A DNA stretch of 64,000 nt, taken from the NCBI RefSeq assembly GCF_016808095.1, contig NC_068971.1, forward strand, positions 46,498,131-46,562,130, written 5' to 3'. Position numbers and translations under genes: made by a program. This DNA is from Vigna angularis (lineage: Eukaryota > Streptophyta > Magnoliopsida > Fabales > Fabaceae). The first letter of the stretch is position 1. Every line of letters starts with the position of its first letter. The notes beneath the pieces are model-generated. The model was not told the DNA's origin, did no database searches, and saw nothing but the letters and a program-made list of their open reading frames with translations. Positions 49,761 through 61,569 of this stretch are shown here, one piece after another.

Positions 49761-52700
49761 TTAAACTGCAGCTTCTTCTTCATTTGATGATGGGATGTTT
49801 GGTTGAGTTGATGGGGTACTTTGTTGTGTTTGTTGTGCTTTGGTGCAAGAAGTCCTGTTGTGGCCGAGTTCCTTACAAATGCCACATCTTTTCTTTAAAC
49901 CACCCTTCCTCATTCTTTTGTCATCCTTCACCAACTCCCATTGCTCCAACCTTCGCTTCTTCTTTGGTCTTCCAGGCAAAGTTCTTTTTGGTGGAGGGAG
50001 AACATCTTCATATGTGGTAATCTCCCACATATTGTTACCATTTATTGGATAGATAATTGAAGAGTATGTTTCTTCATATGTTGACTTCCTAAAGCAACAT
50101 GGAATGAATTCCTCTGCATCAAGATTTAGGAATTTCATAGCAGCTAACGAGTGGCAACATGGTATGGCAGTGATTTCCCACTTCTTGCATGTACACAAAT
50201 TTTCATCTAAATTGACTACAAATTTGTCACCGGCTTGGGACACATGGCGAACTTCAAAAATCTTGTTTGCTGACCAGCTGTAAAATCAAAACAAGAAACA
50301 CATTATAATCATAAACCACTAACACATTTTAAAACAAATCATAAGTGAACAAACCTCATTCTTACCACGGTATCCAATATTTAGTTAACTGAGACTCCTT
50401 CTTTAGTCTACTCTTGATTTTTGGACAAATGTTCCCAGAAAGTGATTGACTTTTTGTCCTGTTAGTTGCCCATCTCTTCATCAAGTAAAGCCGGATTTCC
50501 TCCATCATGGTTACGATTGGCTTAGACCTTGTATGCACCATTACACTATTGAAAGCCTCCGACAAGTTGTTAACCAAAGTATCACACTGAGCCTTGCTGC
50601 TAAATCTTGATCTTGACCAGTACCTACAACATATATATGTTCATCAATGTTACTGTGAATATTTGGCAGATTTTTAAGAATAGAAATTTAAATACAAACC
50701 TGGGAGGGATTTTTAACAAGTATTTGAAAGCCTCATTGTTAAGCTGTTTAATATTTCTCATTTCTGCTTCCCATGCTTGTGGATGGGTTGCTGTAGCTGC
50801 CTTCCACATCAAACGCTTGAGTTGTTTTCCAGGGAATTTCTTTCTAAAATTAGCGTATAAGTGCCTAACACAGAAACGTTGATCAACTTCAGGCACTACT
50901 TCTTGTACAGCTTGTAGTAGTCCCTGTTGAATCAAATTATGACAGTGTTGTTAGAGATATGATTTCAACCTCAAAGATAATTAACATAATCGGGGAATAG
51001 GTCATGTGCATTACCTTTTGCTGGTCCGACATGAATGTAAATGATGAACTTACTTCCTCCCCACCGAGATCTTCAACCAGAAATTGGAGGAACCATTTCC
51101 AAGTATCCTTGTTCTCTACTTCGACCACGGCATACGCAAGAGGTAACATTTGATCATTTGCGTCTCTACCAACAGCAGTTAACATTTCACCACCATACTT
51201 TCCTTTCAGAAAAGCACCATCCAACCCAATTATTGGCCTGCAGGACACAAAACTATCCTTGCAGGCCTTTAGACATGTATAAAACCTCATAAAACTGATT
51301 CCATCCACATTCTCTTGAACTTTGACTTTTACTGTGGATCCTGGATTACGAGCTAAAACCTCATTGGCATAATCATAAATCCTTCTATATTGGTCTTTGA
51401 AAGACCCATCAACATTTTCTGAAGCAATGGCCTTTGCCCTATAAGCCATACATCTAGATACACCTACATTCCATTTTCGATTTATCTTCTCACGAATTTC
51501 CTTTCCCTTTACTTGTGGATTTTCTCTAACAGTTTTTTCCAACCTTTTACTGAGCCATTTTGCATTAACTAATCTTAATTTGTGCTCTCCACTACATCTG
51601 TGGTCATCAACAATAGTCCTTAATTGCCACGTATGAATGGCTTCCATATAAGCACAATATGCCATCCAGGGGCACTCTCCTTTAGCACCCATACATTTTA
51701 CCCTCATTCTCTTCTTATCATTTTTAATATATTTAATATTTCTGCCATTTTCTATTGCATATGTTTTAATGGCATCCACAAAGTCTTCCTTCTTAGCAAA
51801 ATAAGTTCCCACATCCCATTTATAATCTACCATTGTCTTAGGCATGCAGAAGGTTACAAACTTCCCATAACCCTCCTCTTCATCATCTTCTGCTTCACTT
51901 TCTGCTCCACTGTCTGCTCCACTGTCTAATTCATCAGATTTCCATTCATCATCGGACAAACCTCTATGATGATCACTATTGATTCCATCATCCACATCAC
52001 TATCATCAGATTGCACATCAACTTCAACATTACCAAACCAATCTGCCACTCTGTCTCCTACCTCCTCTTCTAAATCACACTCAACATTAACATCAACCAG
52101 ACCTTCCATACAGTCGTAATTAACCTCCTCATTGCCATCATCATGACCACTACTGGTCCAGCTTCGAACATCACAACCATCCTCTTCAACCTCACCCACA
52201 CCAACATGTGTTTCAATTTGTCCTTCAACAACATCATCATCCTCACCTCTCTCACCTTCATTAACAGCCACCTCAAATTGTCTTTCACTGTGTTGTTCAC
52301 ATTCTGTTTGAATTTCTCCTTCAACAACATCATCAGCCTCAACTCTTTCTTCTGACACCACAACACTTTCATTGATTCCATCACACTGGCCTCTCTCACC
52401 TTCATTAACAGCCACCTCAAATTGTCTTTCACTATGTTGTTCACATTCACCCCCACCAACCTCTGTTTCAATTTCTCCTTCAACAACATCATCAGCCTCA
52501 ATTCTTTCTTCTAAAACAGGTTCAACAACCATACCCCCGCCTTCCTCTTCACCTTCACCCATAACCATACCTACAGGTTCAACTTCTACTTCATCTGTAT
52601 TTTGAGGAATATATTCTAACATATTTATCACCTCAGGTTCAGAGACATTGTGAACAACAAATAGATGAACCTCACCATTAAGCCTGGCTAAGGTAATCAT

Positions 52701-52946
52701 GTGCATGGCTCCTATGTCATCCAACAAAGGTTCCAACCTATTTTCCAAAACAGAACCACCACCAACGCAGTACAACAACTCCTTAAACCCATCATAACCT
52801 AGACCTTTTACTACACTGACTACAAGGAAATAGCTCCACATGTCTGGGTCAAAGGATAAACTTGTACTCTCCCCCTCATACTTAAGTTTTCCTTCATTTA
52901 TGAACTTTCCACCATGGTGAAAAACAACTTCAAAATTTCCTTCCAT
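49761..52946 (-). CDS. MULE transposase (MuDR/MURA family)
   Basis: Four exons, 52946-51015, 50923-50700, 50623-50366 and 50277-49761, join in frame to give 976 residues. The order is: a PB1-like N-terminal domain (about 1-105) found in plant MULE proteins; a long acidic, internally repeated region (about 110-365); a MuDR-type DNA-binding region with conserved Cys/His (KCMGAKGECPW, DDHRCSGEH); then the DDE catalytic core with GLDGAFLKGKYGG (Asp576), FMSDQQKG (Asp641) and a downstream Glu near 696-698 after CVRHLYANF. A SWIM zinc finger, C833-x-C835 to C845-x-H847, and a basic tail with a zinc knuckle (CGICKELGHNRTSC) follow. It cuts and joins the element's inverted repeats in the nucleus. The ATG at 52946 replaces a weak upstream TTG. 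No frameshift is seen. Confidence 0.92.
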
Positions 52947-53365
52947 TACGTACAACACAACAATTATATTTTAACCTATAAAGTAAGAAAAGACTTTAAC
53001 AATGGGGGACCACAAAAAAAAAAGCATTAACAATATATTCAAACCACAACCCACTGAAAAAGACAATCAAACAACGCTTTAATAACGAGGGACCACATTG
53101 CAATCGAAAACGAAACAATATACAACATACAACAGGTTACGACAACCATAAAGGACAAATTCATCACAAAATTCAATCAAAAGCACATTTACTAACCTGA
53201 ACACGTGGTTCACTTCGAACACTTTCGCCACTGCTTTCCACGTGCTTCACCGCCAACACCTTCCTGATTCTACCGAAATACCACCGATAGATCACTCGCA
53301 AATCTAGAAACGATACCTATTGTCCGCCAAATTGGAACCACAAAAGACAACTCTCGACAAAACCC

Positions 53366-53685
53366 TCTTCAATTTAGGGATTCGTCCTTCTCATAAAGCG
53401 TTCGTTGTTTATGTTAAAAATCAAAACGTTGCGTTTTGGTTTACAAATTTCACGTTTTTTAAATATAAAAAACTCACCATTAAGCCAGGTCAATGCCACG
53501 TCAGTAACATTTTGTCATCTCAGCATCCCACTCATCAATTTTTTTAACGCCGTCCAGCCAACTTAACGGGAAGGACTCAATTGATATCAATTTCCAAAAT
53601 TAGGGACCATTTTGATACACTTTAAAAAACGAGGACCCAATTGAGATATTCGTACATAAATAGGGATGTAGAAAAGGATTAAACC
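53366..53685 (-). repeat. Right terminal inverted repeat of the MULE
   Basis: This is the inverted copy of the left repeat, lying about 420 bases upstream of the transposase ATG, so the transposase promoter is probably in or next to it. Confidence 0.92.
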
Positions 53686-53694
53686 TATAAAATA

Positions 53695-54128
53695 AAAATG
53701 AATGCATTGGCATATCAATTCTTTTTCTACTTCAAGATTATTGAAATTCATTTTTTTTCATACAAAATACCAACAATAAATGTTATTAAAAACGTTATTT
53801 CATCCTCTACAAACACAAATATTGAATTATTTAATTTAAGAGAAAACTAGAAATATATATTATTACATTAAAAATTAAGATCGTCACCAAATTTTAAAAA
53901 ATCTAAGCTTTTAGTCATTTTGAGAGAAAAGTAATAGATCTTACTTAAAATTCTATTTAGGTGTTACAAATACAAAAATTCTCTCAATACAAATATTTAG
54001 AGTAAATTAAATATAAAAATTAATATTTCGAAACATAAATCAATTTGAATTTTTTTGAATCGGTGAAAGTTTAGAACGTTGGTATTCTTTATAAATACTT
54101 TAGTCTAGCACGTCACGAAATTAATATG

Positions 54129-54182
<54 letters not shown>

Positions 54183-54933
54183 TTATATAGAAACTAATAA
54201 AAATTATTACAATAATTAAACTTTAACTAAATAAAACAAAATGATAGAAGACAAGCATATCTAACACATAATCACTAGTTTCGCTAGTATATATTAATCC
54301 TATTCAATCTGTAAGCAAAATTATTTGTTAAAAAAATACACAAAGTACTCAATGTACAAACTTTATCATTTCTAACAATCTTATCGAATCTAAACAGATT
54401 TTTTTTATAAAATATTTTTCGTCTATATAAAAAAAATCAAATAAATGTAATAAACCCTTCAAAATTAATACTAACTTTCCTTTTTCAACAACTACTTTAC
54501 TTTGTCAAGTATTCAACTGCTTATGCAAAATATAATTTGTTTTACATTTTTTTTATATCATGCTCTCTTTTATTTATAAAAGATACCAATCGTTGGGAGA
54601 TGACGGAGACTCCACAGGCGATTTTAATTCCATGCTTTGCTAGCAAATCAAGCTTTCATTTCCTCGGTTTTATGCTCAATTATTACAAGGGGTGAGAGAG
54701 AACTTGAAAATAATAGCATCAACACGAACAGCAGATTTTTTGTACAATGTAATTCAGTAAGGATAATTCCGACCATAACATACATCAGAATAAAAATCAC
54801 TGAGTTCAGAGAAATCAATAGGGTAGTGAAAATCCTAAATTACTTTTTCACATGCAGTGGTGTAAGTTCCACATCTTTCTATGGTGGTGTACAGCATTAC
54901 AGATATCATAATTAAAAATTCTTGGTATAAATA
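53695..54933. other. AT-rich spacer with a TA microsatellite
   Basis: There is no coding region. A (TA)n array of about 46 bases lies at 54130-54176. The right end is the 3' UTR of TRAPPC5. Confidence 0.7.
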
Positions 54934-57900
54934 TCAGCCTAATCTTGCTTCTCTTTGTAGCACCTGGTAGGTAGAAACCGAAAACGAAACTATCAGTTTA
55001 TAATTTAGCTATCAGCATGCGTACACGTAACAAGTAAAAGCAATGGAAGTATACCTCTTCAGCAAATTTTATCAAAATTGTCGTCCGTGGTCGTTGTTGA
55101 CCTTCCATAGGCACAAAATGCGCAGTTACAACAGCCGGAAATCCGGCACCGTCCAAAACGCCCTACATTGGTAGATGAAACAAAACAAAACTACTGATTG
55201 GATCTTTCTGTAAGGATTAGATAACCAGATGACAGTAACTGAGCAAGAAAAAATACTTACCCGTACTATTCCAGCAACAAATGCTCCACAGTTAAACGTC
55301 CCCATGTCCTTTGGGATAGAAATGAATCTATAAAGCAGAGATCCATACAAGCTCACAACTAATTGATGAACAAAAATATATTATGTAACAGTCAAATAAA
55401 ATGTCGATACTGAAATTACTTGTTTACTAGAAGCTCTTTTTCACTAATCATGTATTCATCTTCATGTTCGGTTCCTTTCTCCAGTGAATCAGCTACCTAA
55501 TGTAAGAAGAAAAGCATTGAAACTTAGGAGCTGCTAAAAAATTTAGTTGCCAACTTAACGCATTCCAAGGGAAACGAGTATATGACATGAAAAAACATAG
55601 TAGAATAATTAGTGCTCGATTATTAAAAACAAATGGTATCAAAGCTCCATTGGGTTCAAATAATAACTACAAGATATATTGCCTAGGCAGGTATTGGACA
55701 ATTCGAACAGCTAACGCGCTGTGTTTCAGGTCTCTCACTAGATCAGCAAAGTGGACCGTACATAAGAATTTCCAAAAGACACGTGGGAAATCATGATGTA
55801 GAACACATGACTAAAATATACAGGTTCGTCAAGAACCAACGTTTCATCAATGATTGGTGATTCTTTGTATGAATAAGTAAACATGACATCATGATGATCA
55901 AGCCAACCCAGCATGCTCCCAGGCACCAAAGATCAGTTAATGGACATCCATGATTAGGGAAATAAGACCTAGTAACCAATAGAATATAAAATAAAACCAC
56001 AATATATTTACTTGCTCTACATTTAAAGGGCCTTAGACTAGGCAGTGTTCTTATTCCAAATACCAAATCAAGATGAACCTTAAGATTACTGTGAAAACCC
56101 ACACAAGCTTGCTAAAGCCAACCATCACAACTTTCAAGAGTGAACAATCAAAATGGCTTTGTATAAAGTAGTCTATCTTGTCATGTAATGCACGATTCAC
56201 ATCTACGATAATCTTCTTTTCAAGAGTGCAAGGTGGATATTTCTTCTCTGACAGAATTCCACAGAACCTTTTGCCAGTCTGCCAAGGCTATGCATAACAG
56301 GATGACAAAGGCTCAAAACAAAAAAAAAATTCTCATGTATCTAAGCAAAGGATATTTCATATGCTGGTGTAACAACTTTTATTTCACTTCTCCAAACATC
56401 AAGATAATTCAGGTAATGATGGAACGGAACAGAAGCAAATTTTGATAAAAGGTGCTAACCTTTCCAAATAGTACTTTCCACACTGTACTGTGTACAAAAG
56501 AAAGAATACCCAACAGTCGTGTCTCTCTTCTGTTTCCCTGTAGTTTAAGAATAACTATACATCAATCATGCTAACCTTATGCAAAAAAAAAAAATAACAA
56601 AAAAGTACAGATGCATTCCACCCTCGTGACCAAAATTAAATCAGTTAGAGTCAAGCTTCAATATACACAAACAATCAAATTGCTAAATAAACCAACCAAC
56701 ATACAAGCCCTTCTTTGAACCGTGATATCACATTGACAACAAAAAAAAGGATGTGCACGGATTCTCTCACTTTATAGATCGAAGGTTAACAGGCCAAAGG
56801 AGTGGATCAGTCTGTTTAATACAGAGAGTAGAAATGGCACATCTATTAGTCTACGTGCAATTAAGAGTTGTTAATTATAATAATGGATGGCTTGTACAAC
56901 TACTGATGAGATTTCATCTTTCGTAGTAACAAACTACCATTACCAAAAATAACCTAATCAAGAAGAATAAAAGAGTAGAGATGGTTATGAAAATGCCACA
57001 TGCTCAGAAATCACTTGGGATGATCTGAACACTAGTGTTTTATCTCTGCTCCTCCTTTATTTGTTTGACAAAAGAATCGAACCCAAGTGATAGCTCATAT
57101 AGCTTACAACTTACAAGTCCAAGACTCCAAGCACAGGCTCATGGATCGAAATATAATACCTATGCATAGTTTTAAGCCATCCAAAGTGATAAATCCTTCA
57201 AATAGAGGAAACTGCTGGATTGCACAGTATAGGATCCCCTCTTATCAGGGTCAAGGATTACCTAATTTGATTTCCAACCCCGGTTGTGATAAACAAAGAA
57301 AACGGTTACAAAAATTTGTGCCAGAAACCATACCTTATCTCTGTGGCAAAGCAGCTCAAGAACTCGTGCCCCAACCGCATATCCAGCATCCTCCAGTCTG
57401 GTAGATTTACATTGTTAGATGCTAAACTAATAAACTAATGCAAGTCAATTTGAATATATACATTGTTACAGTACAACAGTAAAGCATCAGGAAAATGATA
57501 TTTTCAAGCCAAATCAATATAGAATATATATATATCTTCAAGCTTCTTTAAGTTTCAAACAAAGTACGAAGGCACTATCCAATTGTAACTAACATTTCAG
57601 ACTAAGTGTTAACTTCCTGGATCTATGAAAGCAAAATAAATCTTCCTTAACAATCAAGTACCTACTTTTTTTATCATACGATCTCCCAAGTTTTAACCTA
57701 CGGATAAAATAAAAACAAAACCGATAAGCGATTATAATTAATTCAAAATGCAATGGATGATAACCTTCGTTCGAGTTCCCCAATGTTATCGACCTGCGTT
57801 TGGTTGTACTGAACAAGCTCGGAAAACAAGAACGCGAATGCACTCAAACTAACCTGCAACAACACATCAAATTAGCAGTGGAATTGGAAGCACGGAATCA

Positions 57901-57975
57901 AAGTGATGAATAACGCGAGATCTGGATCGTTGATCTCGACGAAGTGGTTGAAATGGGAAGAGATAGAGAAAGGGG

Positions 57976-58008
<33 letters not shown>

Positions 58009-58094
58009 GTAGAGAAAGGGACCTCTTGCTTGCCCTTGGCGAGGGGCTTGTCAAGGACGTTACCGTACTGCTTGGCCTTTCCGACGCCGATCAT
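54934..58094 (-). CDS. TRAPPC5: Trafficking protein particle complex subunit 5 (Trs31 homologue)
   Basis: Eight minus-strand exons, 58094-58023, 57853-57765, 57397-57334, 56537-56460, 55496-55420, 55327-55261, 55162-55055 and 54963-54934, join in frame to give 194 residues, the usual length. The subunit belongs to the TRAPP core that activates Rab GTPases and tethers vesicles at the Golgi. Almost every block matches the plant protein: MIGVGKAKQYGNVLDKPL, LVQYNQTQVDNIGELERRLE, DAGYAVGARVLELLCHR, GILSFVHSTVWKVLFGK, ADSLEKGTEHEDEYMI, SIPKDMGTFNCGAFVAGIVR, GFPAVVTAHFVP, RPRTTILIKFAEEV and REARLG. These form the alpha/beta Bet3-fold. Intron 1 contains a GA repeat. Exons 5-8 are small and lie close together. 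It is a single-copy-type housekeeping gene with no defect seen. Confidence 0.96.
57975..58003. repeat. (GA)n microsatellite in TRAPPC5 intron 1
   Basis: About 14 GA units lie 20 bases beyond the first splice donor on the minus strand, where they read as a CT-rich tract. Confidence 0.9.
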
Positions 58095-61000
58095 CTTCTT
58101 CTTGCTTCTCTTTTTAGGTTAACACAGATTTGCCTATTTGATCATTTTCGCTATATGCTATATTCAACATTTAAAAATTTGAGAAATACCATCACTTACT
58201 ACAATCAATTTTCTTTTTCATCAGCCCTCGCCAGTTAAAATTAATTAAAATATATTGATGATGCATAAAAAAAAAAAAGCTCTAAATTTTAACCACAACT
58301 TTTTCACTATTTTGGCATGAGAGTTATTTTATAATTTTAGAAATCAATACTATCTCAAGATTTTTCTTAATAAACTACCATAATTATCCTTGTTAGATTA
58401 ACTAACTTATATAGGAATTAGCTAAAGGTTTACGGGGTCTGTATTCCAAAATTATAAAAACATAATAAGATAATTATAAAAACATAATAAGAATAATTAT
58501 TTTGTTTCGAAGTTTTAGATGTTAATAACTAATGAGCTTGGAGTAAAGTTATAATAATCTCTTTTGAATGTAAAATTCAAATTGGGACAACCCAGATTAG
58601 TACAAAAGATTTTAGAAGTTAAAGTACGATGCTTTATAATTCTTATGCTGGATTAAAAGGTGTTATAAATAAACTCTATCAAATATATATTCGTTCTCAA
58701 TTTCTAGTTTGTTTTAAGACACAAACTTTTAACTACTAAATATTTGATATTTTAAAAAAAAATTGTCCACTGGTGGTTTGAGGGTAACAAATTAGGTTAA
58801 ATCTAACTTTTGTTCCCAAGGCTCCTTATAAACTGTTGGAAAAATCTGAAAGTGAAGTAAGAGTCTTTGCTTGAAGCTATATCTTATAGACTAATAATTT
58901 CTCTTATGTTCAAATGAACACATTTTAGAGGAAATTTTGATGTTAATAATTAGAAAATGAGCAGATTTTATTAATCCATTCACAATAATTCATATTGCAT
59001 CATGACCAGACACCATCACGGGCAAACCTCTCACAAAGTCCATAAATATATTTTTTTCATTTTTATTATGAAACATCCAAAATATAATTTCCCAGAAGTG
59101 TGTTTTGCTTTTGTTCTTTGACAAAAAAAAAAATAACGTATGATAAATCCCATAATTTCTTTCTTCATTTTAGGCCACCAAAATATATTCTTTAAGTCTT
59201 ATTTGTGGAATTCGGATAAATATTTAAGTTACTCTTCTGAATTTTTCTTAAATTAGTTTGCTCATGTTTTCTTGTACAAGTAAGCAAATTTCACCTTGAT
59301 ATATCTCTATGATATTTTTTTATTATTCTAAATGTAAAATAATTTCAAAAGAGGTGAACAACAATGCTAATTTGTGATATCATGTCTTAAAAGAATCTAA
59401 CCAAATTTACATTTGGACCTTCTATATTAAATTTAATTTCTATAAGAATTTAGACCATAATTCTAAAATGCTTCGATATAATTTTTGAAATACGTTAAAA
59501 TATTGTCAACGAAAACAACCACAAATTTATCATAAATTGATGAAAAATGAAATGAATAATATATGAAAATGACATTAGTATTAGTCACATCAATTACAAA
59601 AAAAAACACACATAAAAACATAATTAATTATCAAATGAAAAAGAACCACCTCAAATTAAACCAAAAAAACCCACAAGAAAAAAAGAAGAAAGATTAGTTA
59701 TAGCTGTATGTGTATTTTTTTATAACTTTAAGGTATTTATTTTATTTTTTATTTCAAAACTATAAAGTCATATATTATATATTATTATATTAGTAATATT
59801 ATTACTCTCTATTAGAAATGAGTTTCACATTACTTATATTCTTTCTATTTATCATATACTTATATAAAAAATTTAACAGATTTTCCAACTAGTCATCCAA
59901 TAGCGAAATAGTAGATGAGATATAAATTTCATAAATATCACTGAAATATATCTTAATAACATTTAAGTAATAAATTTAAATTTGGTATCACAAAACATTT
60001 ATAAAATAAATTTTGCATTTACATGCGAACTGTATTTTTATATCCTATCTTTAAATAATGCGTCTAAAGTTTTTATTGTTAATGTAATAATAATAATAAT
60101 TATTATTATTATTATTATTATCATTATTATCATTATTATTATTATTATTATCATAAGAATAAGAATAATAAATTGGAAATTCTATTTAATCTAATGAGGA
60201 TAAAAAAAATTATTTATAACTCGTCTTTAGGCTTATTTCTTTGTATGTTTTGCTTCATTTACTTCAATGATTTTTTCTCTTATTTATTTCACCATTTAAA
60301 CAAAAGAACTATTTGGTTTATTTTCTCCTTGTTTTTTAATATTTATCTACAATATAAGTTATATGAAATTTGTGCTCAATACCCATTTTGTACGAAAATA
60401 AGATGTAGGTCATTGAATTGTGATCATACGCGTATTTAATTAATGTTATTCATAACATATTTAATTAATGTTATTCATAACAAAATGAATATTGTTTATA
60501 TTTTGAAATTTCGACGAGTTTAATTTACTTCCGGTTTTTTTCTTTAAATCAGTGTATCAGTTTAGGAAAGAAAAAGAAAGAGATTAATCCATTATTAATT
60601 AATTATTAATAAAACGAAGTTTGAGGTCTGCTAATTTTGATGGTCTGATTGGGTTGTTGGCCATGGACCATGATTCGGAGACAGAAAAATAAAAGAAAAT
60701 AAAAAAAGAAGAGAAACAACATTAGTGGACTTTACCAAACGAATAAAAAAGTGTCAATGGAGACAGCAAGGATATTTGTATCCTCATTCCTAATATTTAT
60801 TAATCTTTCTTTCTGATCTTATTTATTGAAAATTAAGTTTTTTTAACACAACTTAGTCCAATATATTTTTTCCATTAAATATTTGAACTAAGATATTGCT
60901 CACGAAAAAAGGGCAATTTTTTTTTACAATAAAGGTAATTTAAAAAATAAATTTATTATTATAAACTGAATTAATTGTTTTTTTAATTATAAAGAGTAAT

Positions 61001-61107
61001 GGGAAAGAATATTATTATTTGCAATAGAAATGCATTCATTTTCTCTACTCAATGGATTTTCATTATGATGACCAAGATATGATCTGTTATCAATCAATAT
61101 AAATTGA
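58095..61107. other. AT-rich intergenic region between divergent genes
   Basis: This holds the promoters of TRAPPC5 (left end) and of the LIM gene (right end) and, between them, AT-rich sequence without coding potential. A trinucleotide array (ATT/AAT, with ATC variants) lies at about 60086-60155. Confidence 0.65.
60086..60155. repeat. (ATT)n microsatellite
   Basis: AATAAT units change to ATT units and then mix with ATC, over about 70 bases. The junction of the two phases makes a short inverted repeat. Confidence 0.85.
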
Positions 61108-61569
61108 ATGACATTCATTTTCCAGAGTTCCAACCAGAGTTGTCTCTCAACTTCATCTTCTTGTTCTTATTCACTGTCGCCCTCAGAATTTCTCACTCTA
61201 TCTTTATCTTCAGCTTTTCAGTTCAAAGTTTCAGATCACAACCGATCCACCATTCACCACTTTCTCTTCGCAAGGTATGCTGAAAATGAAATACCCATTT
61301 TGACTGCGTTAACTCTATACCATTTCATTTCTCTCAACCATACCAAACAGATTCATTCATACGAGGATTTTTTAAAGCTTTCAAAATTTGTTTTTTCTTC
61401 TTCGGTTTGCTCCAACTTTTTGTGCTCATTGTTGTTAATGTTTTTGGTTGACATGGGTAGCTCAAGTTATTGTCATAGGCAAATCTAACACTAAAAGTAG
61501 TCATTGAAGCCGATCCAGTGCCTTGTGAATTTGGAATTGGTGGTGAAATTAGATCTAAAAGCCACAGCA

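Larger units (their letters stand above)
47991..53685. mobile_element. Complete Mutator-like element (MULE)
   Basis: The 5695-bp element starts GGTTTAATCC and ends with its complement. It has 320-bp terminal inverted repeats and is flanked by the 9-bp duplication TATAAAATA (47982-47990 and 53686-53694), the length made by Mutator transposases. Two genes point inwards from the ends: a GRF zinc-finger gene (+) and a transposase gene (-). Two tandem-repeat arrays lie inside. With intact ends, target duplication and an open transposase, it looks autonomous. Confidence 0.93.
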
